From positions 62,001-126,000 of the forward strand of contig CAWFPB010000004.1 in NCBI GenBank assembly GCA_963817755.1: a stretch of DNA of 64,000 nucleotides, read 5' to 3'. The position numbers were made by a program, and so were the translations under genes. Below the pieces are notes generated by a model that saw only the letters and a list, made by a program, of their open reading frames with translations, had not been told where the DNA came from and did no database searches. Positions 53,027-60,813 of the stretch are shown here, one piece after another; position 1 is the stretch's first letter; every line of letters begins with the position of its first letter. Origin of the DNA: Oleiagrimonas sp963817755 (GTDB lineage Bacteria; Pseudomonadota; Gammaproteobacteria; Xanthomonadales; Rhodanobacteraceae).

Positions 53027-54523
53027 TCAGTCGGCGGGGTTTGGCAACGGCAGGAACGGATGCGGCCTGTGAATGTAGGCATCCAGGCCGCGACGACCGA
53101 GGAACAGCAGCCACGCACTGAAGGCCGCCCAAGCCAGGAGGATCCCGACGAGCAGGGCATGGATGTGCGCGATCGGGTGCCGTCCCAGCCCGGTCAGCGG
53201 CACGAACAGCGACAGCGCCACCAGGGCCAGCAGCACGAAGGACACCACGCGCATGCGCCACATCGACATCGGTCGGCCGCCGAGCACGTTCAACCCGACG
53301 GCCACCAGGGCGACCGCGCTGCCGAATTCGGCCAACGAGACCGAGACCAGGGCCAGGCCCTGCATGTGCAGGTAGTCCGCGGCGATCAGCACCAGGCCCC
53401 ACAGCGCGATCAGGCCGGCGACCGGCAGCCCGAGACTGGCGCGCAGCAGCTGGCGACGGACCTGCTCGCGCGAACCCAGGCCCGGAAGCAGGGCCAGCAG
53501 GGGCAGCTCGGTGTTGTGCTTTGACCAGTTCCGGCGCAGCAGGAAGGTCCCCAGGTTGAACAGCAGGTACGAACCGAAGATGCCGATCGAGCCGACCACG
53601 CCAACCGAGAAGCCTTTCCAGAAGGTGTGCGACAGCGACACACCGTGTCCGTCCTGGAACACGAAGATCAGCACCGGCACGAACAGCAGCAGGAACAGGA
53701 GTGGCAGGCCGCTGCTGCGCAGGTGGCCGGCCAGGGTGCGCGGCACATACACCCCGCCCAGGGCCACGCGCAGCGCGCGCACCGGCCAGCGCGGGCCCAC
53801 GCGGCGCAGGTCGGCGCGCGCCTGCATCCAGTCGGGACGGCTGCGGATCAGCCCCACGCTGCCGTAGCAGTTCGGCCCCCAGGCACTGCCACCGCCGCTG
53901 CGCAGGTACTGCATGACCAGGGCACTGCGCAGTCCCTGGGCACGCGGCGAGGGTTCGCGCAGCAGCAACCGCCAGCGCACCACCACCACGAGGGACAGGA
54001 GCAGAGTGGCGGGCACGGCCCAATGCGTGAACAGGGGGGATTCGGGTCCCGGGACGTGCACGTACTTGCGGGCACCCATGGACAGCGCCGGCAGGAACCC
54101 GATCCACATGGACGCATAGCGAGGCAGCAGCGGAAAGGCCAGGCCGACCGCAGTGCACAGGGCAAGCAGCGTACCCAGGCTGACCATGTCGCCGCCGCCG
54201 GCGCCGAGCAGCAGGGTCGCCGGCACGATGCCGAGCACGACATACAGCATCACGCTGTACGCAGCCGTGCGCTCGAGACCGGGAATGCGCAGGGTGCGTG
54301 CGTCGCGGGCCAGCAGGAGGACCTGCGAGAAATGGAAGGCCCAGACGTAGAACAGGCCGAAGCAGAGGGTGAAGGCGCTGAGCGTGGGCCAGCTCGACTT
54401 GGCGGCGAACACCCCGAAGGAGACGGCCATCAGGCTGGTGACGGCAAGTACGAAGACCGACAGCCAGCGCAGCGAGCGGTGGCCGCAGCGCCAGGGCGTG
54501 ACCAGCAGGATGCGCAGGCTCAT
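53027..54523 (-). CDS. ABC transporter permease
   Basis: 498 residues with about ten to twelve hydrophobic segments, including LSVFVLAVTSLMAVSFGVFA, AYSVMLYVVLGIVPATLLLG, LPLLFLLLFVPVLIFVFQ and ALIALWGLVLIAADYLHM. There is no ATPase domain; the ATPase is encoded two genes upstream. The ATG has GGAG 8 bases upstream and overlaps the stop of the preceding 63-residue gene (ATGA). The family resembles membrane components of GntR/YtrA-controlled ABC cassettes of Gram-negatives. Substrate unknown. Confidence 0.75.
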   Translation of the reverse strand: MSLRILLVTPWRCGHRSLRWLSVFVLAVTSLMAVSFGVFAAKSSWPTLSAFTLCFGLFYVWAFHFSQVLLLARDARTLRIPGLERTAAYSVMLYVVLGIVPATLLLGAGGGDMVSLGTLLALCTAVGLAFPLLPRYASMWIGFLPALSMGARKYVHVPGPESPLFTHWAVPATLLLSLVVVVRWRLLLREPSPRAQGLRSALVMQYLRSGGGSAWGPNCYGSVGLIRSRPDWMQARADLRRVGPRWPVRALRVALGGVYVPRTLAGHLRSSGLPLLFLLLFVPVLIFVFQDGHGVSLSHTFWKGFSVGVVGSIGIFGSYLLFNLGTFLLRRNWSKHNTELPLLALLPGLGSREQVRRQLLRASLGLPVAGLIALWGLVLIAADYLHMQGLALVSVSLAEFGSAVALVAVGLNVLGGRPMSMWRMRVVSFVLLALVALSLFVPLTGLGRHPIAHIHALLVGILLAWAAFSAWLLFLGRRGLDAYIHRPHPFLPLPNPAD

Positions 54524-54711
54524 GGGTGGATCTCCGCAAGCAGGCCCAGGACCGGAAGCAAGGCGCAGGGCACCATCCAGGCTGGCCAGGCGGTCATGCA
54601 GGCGGCCACGACGGCTATGGCCACGCCGGCCAGGGTCAGCGTCAGCTGCTCCAGTCGCGGGTGGCGCCGGCGCGTGGACAACATGGACAGGGAGTGGCTG
54701 CGCGCATTCAT
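54520..54711 (-). CDS. Small membrane protein within the ABC cassette
   Basis: 63 residues with two hydrophobic stretches (LTLTLAGVAIAVVAACMTAW and MVPCALLPVLGLLAEIHP). Its start overlaps the stop of the ATPase gene and its stop overlaps the start of the permease gene, both as ATGA. That arrangement of three genes is strong evidence for a real, co-translated component although the protein is unrecognised. It may be an accessory subunit or stabiliser of the transporter. Confidence 0.7.
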   Translation of the reverse strand: MNARSHSLSMLSTRRRHPRLEQLTLTLAGVAIAVVAACMTAWPAWMVPCALLPVLGLLAEIHP

Positions 54712-55604
54712 TCGGCAATCTCCACGAACAGGTCCTCCAGACCCAGGGTGTCCAGCCGGGCGCCGGGAAGCTCGACCGCAGGTGGCCAGCGGTCGTCCGC
54801 ATCGCGTTCGATGACCACGCTCAGGCTGCCGTCGTCGTGACGGTGTCGACTCAGGGCGTGTTCCGGTGCCGCCGCGCTCTGGCCGGCCGGCAGCCACAGG
54901 CGGGCGAAACGTTCCTTGGTGTCGTCCACGGGGCAATGCAGCAGCAGGCGACCGTCGTGCAGGAAGGCGATGTCCGAGGCCACGCGCTCCAGGTCGGAGA
55001 CGATGTGCGTGGAGAACAGCACGGAGCCGCCAGCCTCGCCCGCGCGCAGCGCGACCTCGCGCAGCAGGTCGCGCCGGGCCACCGGGTCCAGCGCCGCCGC
55101 CGGTTCGTCCAGCACCAGCAGCTCCGGCTGCGAGGCCAGGGCGCGGATCAGGTCCACGCGCTGGCGCTCGCCCGGCGAGAGCTTGGCCAGCACGCGCTGG
55201 GCGGGCAGGTTCCAGCGCTGCATGGTGCGCTCGACGAAGGCATGGTCCCAGCGCGGGTAGAAGCGCGAGAGGTAGTCGAACATCTGCGCGGCGCTGAGCC
55301 AGGCCAGCGCCTCGGGCTGTTGCGGTACGTAGGCGATGCGCGCCTTGCTGGCGTCAGATAACGCCAGCGCGGGTTCGCCGAACACGCGAGCCTCGCCATG
55401 CAGCGGCTCCAGCAGCCCCAGCATGGCGCGGATCAGGGTCGACTTGCCGGCGCCGTTGCGGCCGATCAGGCCCAGCACGCTGCCGCGCGGCAGCTCCAGG
55501 TCGACCCCGAGCAGGGCGTTGCTGCCCTCGTAGCTGTGGGTGATCCCGTGGGCGGACAGCGGTGCCTCCACGGCGCGATCTTCCATGTTCATGACGGCGT
55601 TCAT
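54708..55604 (-). CDS. ABC transporter ATP-binding protein
   Basis: 298 residues. Walker A GRNGAGKST (from ~49), Q-loop YVPQQPE, signature LSPGERQ, Walker B LLVLDEPAAALDP and H-loop FSTHIVSDLE. The signature LSPGE deviates from LSGGQ. The last ~80 residues form an extension after the nucleotide-binding domain, as in YtrB/CcmA-type proteins. Two transporters' worth of permease is encoded downstream. Start codon 4 bases after the gntR stop, with AGGAG upstream. Confidence 0.9.
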   Translation of the reverse strand: MNAVMNMEDRAVEAPLSAHGITHSYEGSNALLGVDLELPRGSVLGLIGRNGAGKSTLIRAMLGLLEPLHGEARVFGEPALALSDASKARIAYVPQQPEALAWLSAAQMFDYLSRFYPRWDHAFVERTMQRWNLPAQRVLAKLSPGERQRVDLIRALASQPELLVLDEPAAALDPVARRDLLREVALRAGEAGGSVLFSTHIVSDLERVASDIAFLHDGRLLLHCPVDDTKERFARLWLPAGQSAAAPEHALSRHRHDDGSLSVVIERDADDRWPPAVELPGARLDTLGLEDLFVEIAE

Positions 55605-55608
55605 CGGG

Positions 55609-55992
55609 TCAATCTCCTAGCAGTTGCCGCAGCCGTTTCAGCACGGCATCGGCGGGCAATTCCAGTTCGCGCGCCTGGCGCGCGGTTTGCAGAAGATGCG
55701 GTTCGAGCAGCTGCATGCGTTGCTGCGGGCTGTGCGTGGTCGCGGTTCCGGCGGCCACCACCATGCCCTTGCCGCGCTGGCGCTCGAGGAGGCCTTCGGA
55801 CTCGGCCAGTCCGTAGGCGCGCGAGACCGTCATCGGGTTGATGGCGTGGAAGCCGGCGACCTCGCGCACCGACGGCAGGCGGTCGCCCGCGTCCAGCTGG
55901 CCGCCGGCGATCAGTCGTCGCAGCTGTTCGACGATCTGCCGGTAGATCGGCTCCGGCGAGGCCGGTTGTATGGTCAGGATCGATGCATCCAT
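55609..55992 (-). CDS. GntR-family transcriptional regulator, YtrA subfamily
   Basis: 127 residues. The winged helix reads PIYRQIVEQLRRLIAGGQLDAGDRLPSVREVA, then INPMTVSRAYGLAESEGLLERQRGKGMVV. The effector part is short (~50 residues, helical), which places it in the YtrA subfamily, typically a repressor of a linked ABC transporter operon. The ATG at 55992 lies directly next to an inverted-repeat operator and has no ribosome site, so the mRNA may be leaderless. It is the first gene of the gntR-ATPase-small protein-permease unit. Confidence 0.9.
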   Translation of the reverse strand: MDASILTIQPASPEPIYRQIVEQLRRLIAGGQLDAGDRLPSVREVAGFHAINPMTVSRAYGLAESEGLLERQRGKGMVVAAGTATTHSPQQRMQLLEPHLLQTARQARELELPADAVLKRLRQLLGD

Positions 55993-56014
55993 GTGTATCA
56001 ATACAACAATACAC
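55993..56014. promoter_or_regulatory. Candidate operator of the GntR regulator
   Basis: GTGTAT and ATACAC form an inverted repeat with a 10-base spacer, and TGTATCAATACA (55994-56005) is itself a near-palindrome. The site touches the gntR start codon, ideal for autorepression of the whole ABC operon. Confidence 0.6.
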
Positions 56015-56084
56015 ACATGCCGAAGTCAAGCACGGTCGTGACGGGCGCGGCGCCCGAGCCGGCGAAAAGCGGCGACAGCGGCGT

Positions 56085-56885
56085 TCAGGAGCCCCGGCGT
56101 GGCGACCGGAGCATGGCCAGCAGGTCGATCGCGACGTGCACGAGCATGGGCACCAGCAGGCTGCCGGTGGCCAGGTACAGGGCGGTCAGCAGGGCGCCGA
56201 TCAGGGTGGTGGAGAGCACGCCGCCGGCGCCCTGGTACAGGTGGGCCCAGCCGAAGGCGATGGCCATGGCCAGGGCCGGCACGGCGATGGGGGCGGCGGG
56301 AAAGGCGGCGACCAGCAGGGCGAGCAGCATGCCGCGCCAGATCACCTCCTCGGTCAGTCCGGCGGTGACGGCGAGCAGGGCGAAGCCACGTCGCTCGGCC
56401 GCGGAGCGCGGCAGCATGTGGAACGCCTCGGGGACCGGGCGGACCGGGGCGTGGGTCGAAGAGCGGGATCGGCGTCCCAGCACGATGCCCAGGACCAGGC
56501 CGGCCAGCACCGCACCGACCAAGCCGCCGACCATGCCGCCGACAAACTCCCGGGAAAGATGCCCGGTCATGTGCGGCACGCGCAGGCCCAGTTGCGACGG
56601 AGTCCAGCCGAATACCAGAAACGCCGCGGCCAGGGCCACGAACATGAACAGCCAGGCCTGCAGGGTCCAGGCGCGGTAGAAGCGGATGCGCGCCGTTTCG
56701 TCCCCGCGGTCGAGCGCCTGCAGGAAACGCCGGAATCCGGCACGGCCGAGCCACGGTTCGGCCACCAGCATCCAGGCGAGGATCGCGCCGGCGAGCAACC
56801 ATTGCGCGCCGTGCAGGGCGACCCCGGCGGTCCAGGACGAATGCCAGTGAAAAAGCAGGGTCGAGGCCTCAGCCGGCGTGTTCAC
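56085..56885 (-). CDS. CPBP family intramembrane glutamic endopeptidase
   Basis: 266 residues with seven or eight transmembrane helices. Motif 1 EEVIWRG (Glu179, Glu180, Arg184), motif 2 FGWAHLYQG (His215) and motif 3 HVAIDL (His250, Asp254) are the complete CAAX protease/bacteriocin-processing (ABI) set. Bacterial members are proteases of unknown substrate, some in bacteriocin immunity. The start overlaps the fbp 3' end by 17 bases, so fbp and this gene share a transcript; the ABC cassette begins 92 bases downstream. Confidence 0.9.
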   Translation of the reverse strand: MNTPAEASTLLFHWHSSWTAGVALHGAQWLLAGAILAWMLVAEPWLGRAGFRRFLQALDRGDETARIRFYRAWTLQAWLFMFVALAAAFLVFGWTPSQLGLRVPHMTGHLSREFVGGMVGGLVGAVLAGLVLGIVLGRRSRSSTHAPVRPVPEAFHMLPRSAAERRGFALLAVTAGLTEEVIWRGMLLALLVAAFPAAPIAVPALAMAIAFGWAHLYQGAGGVLSTTLIGALLTALYLATGSLLVPMLVHVAIDLLAMLRSPRRGS

Positions 56886-57879
56886 GATGGTAGGTCTCGG
56901 CCATCGCGACTTCTTCCTTCGAACCCAGGAACACCGGCACGCGCTGGTGCAGGGCGGCAGGCACGATGTCCAGGATGCGCTTGCGCCCGGTGCTGGCCGC
57001 GCCGCCGGCCTGCTCGACGATGAAGGCCATCGGGTTGGCCTCGTACATCAGGCGGAGCTTGCCGCCCTGGGCGGCGATCTTGCGATCCAGCGGGTAGCTG
57101 AAGATGCCGCCACGGGTGAGGATGCGATGCACGTCGGCGACCATCGAGGCCACCCAGCGCATGTTGAAGTCGCGCCCGCGGGGCCCTTCGAGTCCGGACA
57201 GCAGGTCACCGACGTAGCGTTGCATCGGCGCTTCCCAGAAGCGCTGGTTGGACATGTTCACGGCAAATTCGGAAGTCTGCTCCGGAATCCGAGCGTCGCG
57301 TCGGGTCAGGATGAAACTGCCCACCTCGCGATCGAGCGTGAACACGTGGGTGCCGTGGCCGAGGGTCAGCACCAGCAGCGTGCAGGGACCGTACACCACG
57401 TAACCGGCGGCGACCTGCCGGTGGCCGGGCTGCAGGAACTCGGCGGTGTCGGCCTCGGGACCGGCGTCGTCGGGGCGCTTGAGCACCGAGAAGATGGTGC
57501 CCACGGAAATGTTCACGTCGATGTTCGAACTGCCGTCGAGCGGATCGAACAGCAGCAGGTAGCCGCCCTTGGGATAGGCATCGGGGATCGGCTGCGGGTG
57601 CTCCATTTCCTCCGAAGCGCAAGCGGCCAGGTGACCGCCCCAGGCGTTGGCGTCGAGCAGGATCTCGTTGGAGAGCACGTCGAGCTTCTTCTGCGCCTCG
57701 CCCTGCACGTTGTCCGAGCCGGCCTCGCCGAGCACGCCGCCCAGCGCGCCCTTGCCGGTGGCCACGCCGATGCGCTTGCAGGCACGGGCCACCACCTCGA
57801 GCAGCTGGATCAGGTCGGTGTTGCCGTGGCCGGCACGGCGTTCCTCGGTCAGGAACTGGGTCAGGGTGATGTTCTTCAT
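56869..57879 (-). CDS. fbp: Fructose-1,6-bisphosphatase class 1
   Basis: 336 residues, class 1. Metal site FDPLDGSS (111-118) with Glu90-Glu91 upstream, GTIFSV, and the substrate-binding NMSNQRFWEAP, YPLDRKIAAQGGKLRLMYEANPMA, ending GSKEEVAMAETYHREHAG. It makes fructose 6-phosphate in gluconeogenesis. GGAAGG lies 7 bases before the ATG. Confidence 0.96.
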   Translation of the reverse strand: MKNITLTQFLTEERRAGHGNTDLIQLLEVVARACKRIGVATGKGALGGVLGEAGSDNVQGEAQKKLDVLSNEILLDANAWGGHLAACASEEMEHPQPIPDAYPKGGYLLLFDPLDGSSNIDVNISVGTIFSVLKRPDDAGPEADTAEFLQPGHRQVAAGYVVYGPCTLLVLTLGHGTHVFTLDREVGSFILTRRDARIPEQTSEFAVNMSNQRFWEAPMQRYVGDLLSGLEGPRGRDFNMRWVASMVADVHRILTRGGIFSYPLDRKIAAQGGKLRLMYEANPMAFIVEQAGGAASTGRKRILDIVPAALHQRVPVFLGSKEEVAMAETYHREHAG

Positions 57880-58051
57880 GCGGGCCTTCCGGGCGCGGGT
57901 AAGCGTCCATTGTCGCGGACTTGGGTCCGCGCCGGAACCCTGACGGCGACCCGCGTACGGTGAAACGGTGCGCGTGAAGGTCCAATGGCACGTGCACCCG
58001 GGCCGGGATGTTTGCCATGATCGGAGGCTGGGACACGAGCAAGGGGCGAAC

Positions 58052-59821
58052 ATGATGCGGCGGATGCTGGGATGGACTGTACTGGGCGTGATGCTGCTGG
58101 CGCCGCTGGCGCAGGCACGGGGCAGCACGGCCGACGCCCGGTTCCGGGCGATCTACCAGCAGGAGTGGTCCTGGCGCAGCGGTGCATCGCGCGGACCGGT
58201 GGCCATGCACCTGCCCGACAACAGCCGCCTGGATTCGGTCAGCGCCGCCGACCAGGCGCGGCGCCTGGCCTACTGGAAGAAGGTGCTGGGCGAACTGGAC
58301 GCAATCGACGTGGGCCAGCTGACCCCGGCCGATCGCATCAACTACGATGTCTACCATCGCCAGATCGCCAATTTCGTCGCCGACGGCCAGCTGAAGACCT
58401 GGCAGATGCCGTTCAACAGCGACTCGGCGTTCTGGTCCGACCTGGTGTACGAACTCGGCAACGGCCCGTTGCGCAGCGAGGCGGATTATCGGGCCTACAT
58501 CGCCAGGCTGCGTGAAGTGCCGCGCTATTTCGCCCAGGAGGAAGCAAACATGCGACTGGGCCTGGCGCGCGGTTTCAGCGTGCCGCGGGCGGTGCTGGAC
58601 GGTCGCGACAAATCGATCGCGGCCGTGGCGCGCCTGAAGGACCCGACCGCAAGCGCGTTGTACAAGCCGTTCCGCCACCTGCCGGAAAGCATGCCTGCCG
58701 ACCGCGCACGGCAACTTCAGGAGGAAGCGCGCAGCGCAATCACGCACGCGGTGATTCCGGCCTATGCGGAACTGCTGAACTTCTTCGACAACGTCTACGT
58801 GCCCAACGCACGCACCACCCTGGCTGCCGAGGCCCTGCCCGAAGGCAAGGCCTATTATCGCCAGCAGATCCGCGAGTACACCACGCTGGATCTTTCGCCC
58901 GATGCCATCCATGCCATCGGGCTCAAGCAGGTCAGCAAGATCCATGCGCAGATGATCAAGACCATGCGCGCGACCGGATTCAAGGGGAGCTTCGCGCAGT
59001 TCCTGCATTTCCTGCGCACCGATCCGCGCTTCTACGCGAAGAGCCCGCAGGAGTTGCTGGACAAGACCGCCTGGGTGACCAAGGAAGTGGACGGACAGCT
59101 GTCGCGTTTGTTCGGCCACCTGCCACGCGAGCGCTTCACCATCAAACCGGTGCCGGCCGACATCGCGCCCTACTACACCTCCGGGCGTGGCGGTCCGGGC
59201 GTGTACCTGGTCAACACCTACGATCTGAAGGCGCGCCCGCTGTACAACATGCCGGCGTTGACCCTGCATGAGTCCTACCCGGGACACGCCCTGCAGCTGG
59301 AGCTGGCCGGCGAGGCGAAGAACCAGCCGGCGTTCCGCCGCGACGGCTACATCTCCGCCTACGGGGAAGGCTGGGCGCTGTACTCGGAATACCTGGGCAA
59401 CGAGATGGGCATCTACAAGACGCACTACCAGCGCTTCGGCTTCCTCAGCTACCAGATGTGGCGGGCTTGCCGGCTGGTGGTCGATACCGGGATCCATCAC
59501 CTGGGCTGGAGCCGGGACCGGGCCATCCGCTACCTGCTCGACAACACGGCCCTGAGCCGGCACGAGATCGACAACGAGGTGGACCGCTACATCAGCTGGC
59601 CGGGTCAGGCGCTGAGCTACGAACTGGGTTACCTGGAGATTCGGCGACTGCGCGCGAAGGCGGAGAAGGCATTGGGGACCCAATTCGACATCCGAGCCTT
59701 CCACGACACCATCCTCTCGCTCGGCTCGGTCCCGCTTCCGGTACTGTCGCGACGCATCGATCGCTTCATCGCCGACGGCGGCCCGGATCCATATGACGGT
59801 CAGGCTGGCCCAAAGCCATAG
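58052..59821 (+). CDS. Secreted DUF885 metallopeptidase-like protein
   Basis: 589 residues with a signal peptide (MLGWTVLGVMLLAPLAQA). The zinc motif is HESYPGH (residues 406-412), followed by YGEGWALYSE with Glu439, as in DUF885 proteins, which have a fold related to M32/M3-type peptidases. Several homologues are annotated as carboxypeptidase-like, but activity is unproven. The ATG at 58052 follows AAGGGG. It is divergent from fbp. Confidence 0.9.
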   Translation: MMRRMLGWTVLGVMLLAPLAQARGSTADARFRAIYQQEWSWRSGASRGPVAMHLPDNSRLDSVSAADQARRLAYWKKVLGELDAIDVGQLTPADRINYDVYHRQIANFVADGQLKTWQMPFNSDSAFWSDLVYELGNGPLRSEADYRAYIARLREVPRYFAQEEANMRLGLARGFSVPRAVLDGRDKSIAAVARLKDPTASALYKPFRHLPESMPADRARQLQEEARSAITHAVIPAYAELLNFFDNVYVPNARTTLAAEALPEGKAYYRQQIREYTTLDLSPDAIHAIGLKQVSKIHAQMIKTMRATGFKGSFAQFLHFLRTDPRFYAKSPQELLDKTAWVTKEVDGQLSRLFGHLPRERFTIKPVPADIAPYYTSGRGGPGVYLVNTYDLKARPLYNMPALTLHESYPGHALQLELAGEAKNQPAFRRDGYISAYGEGWALYSEYLGNEMGIYKTHYQRFGFLSYQMWRACRLVVDTGIHHLGWSRDRAIRYLLDNTALSRHEIDNEVDRYISWPGQALSYELGYLEIRRLRAKAEKALGTQFDIRAFHDTILSLGSVPLPVLSRRIDRFIADGGPDPYDGQAGPKP

Positions 59822-59948
59822 TCCGCATGCCGGATGCGCCGCACGCTGCCGGGACGTGGCCACTTGATCCCGGTCAAGGCCGGGCGCATCCGGAATGATC
59901 AGAATCCTCGCGAAACAAACCCCCTGTCGCTTCCCGAGGATAAAAAAC

Positions 59949-60566
59949 ATGAAAAAATTCTTTCCTGCCGCCCTGGTTGCGGCAATCGCACTGGCCGGTG
60001 TCGGCAGCGCTCATGCCGCTGACGGCAACTGGGTGGTCAAGGTCGGCGTCCACGTAGTCCAACCCAAGTCCAACAACGGCACCCTGGCCAACGGCGCCTT
60101 CAAGGTCGATGTCGGCAACAATACCCAGCCGACGATCACGGCCGAGTACCTGTTCACCCCGAACCTGGGGCTGGAGATCCTGGCGTCGACGCCGTTCAAG
60201 CACGACGTGAACCTGAACGGCGTCAAGGCCGGCTCGTTCAAGCATCTGCCGCCGACCCTCAGCCTGCAGTACCACTTCAATGCCGACGGCACGGTGTCGC
60301 CGTTCATCGGCGCCGGCGTGAACTACACCTACGTATACGGCGAGCGCACCACCGGACCGCTGGCGGGCGCCAAGCTGAGCGTGGACAACTCGTTCAACGT
60401 CGCCGCGCATGCGGGCGTGGATTTCCGTCTGAACTCGAACTGGCTGTTCACCGTGGATGCGCGCTGGATCAAGCTGGATGCCAAGGCGCATGTCAACGGT
60501 GTCGATGTCGGTACGGTGAAGGTGGATCCGATGGTCTACGGTGTGGCCGTCGGCTATCGTTTCTGA
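59949..60566 (+). CDS. ompW: OmpW family outer-membrane protein
   Basis: 205 residues. Signal peptide MKKFFPAALVAAIALAGVGSAHA, then an eight-strand barrel: WVVKVGVHVVQPKSNNGTL, ITAEYLFTPNLGLEILASTPF, GVNYTYVYGER, and the C-terminal GVAVGYRF ending in Phe as outer-membrane proteins do. OmpW forms a narrow hydrophobic channel. GAGGAT precedes the ATG at 59949. A terminator follows. Confidence 0.93.
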   Translation: MKKFFPAALVAAIALAGVGSAHAADGNWVVKVGVHVVQPKSNNGTLANGAFKVDVGNNTQPTITAEYLFTPNLGLEILASTPFKHDVNLNGVKAGSFKHLPPTLSLQYHFNADGTVSPFIGAGVNYTYVYGERTTGPLAGAKLSVDNSFNVAAHAGVDFRLNSNWLFTVDARWIKLDAKAHVNGVDVGTVKVDPMVYGVAVGYRF

Positions 60567-60588
60567 TCACGATTGCGCTGCAACTCGC

Positions 60589-60626
60589 AAACCCGCCGCA
60601 GGCCCGGTGCCAGCGGCGGGTTTTTC
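60589..60626 (+). terminator. Intrinsic terminator after ompW
   Basis: CCCGCCGC and GCGGCGGG pair around a 13-base loop, followed by TTTTTC, 26 bases after the ompW stop. Confidence 0.9.
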
Positions 60627-60813
60627 ATTTTGTGGGCAGAGCACGCAGTGACCGGATCGTAAGGAAGTGATGTTCCGGACACGGGATCCGCAGGCGAAAA
60701 GCGCAAGAGGCGAGGGGGACAACCGCGGTTGTCTGGGGCGCGATTGAAGCCGGGCCTCGCATTGCAATGAACCGGCACAGGGCGGAGTATGGAAGGGCTG
60801 CATCACGAGATCG

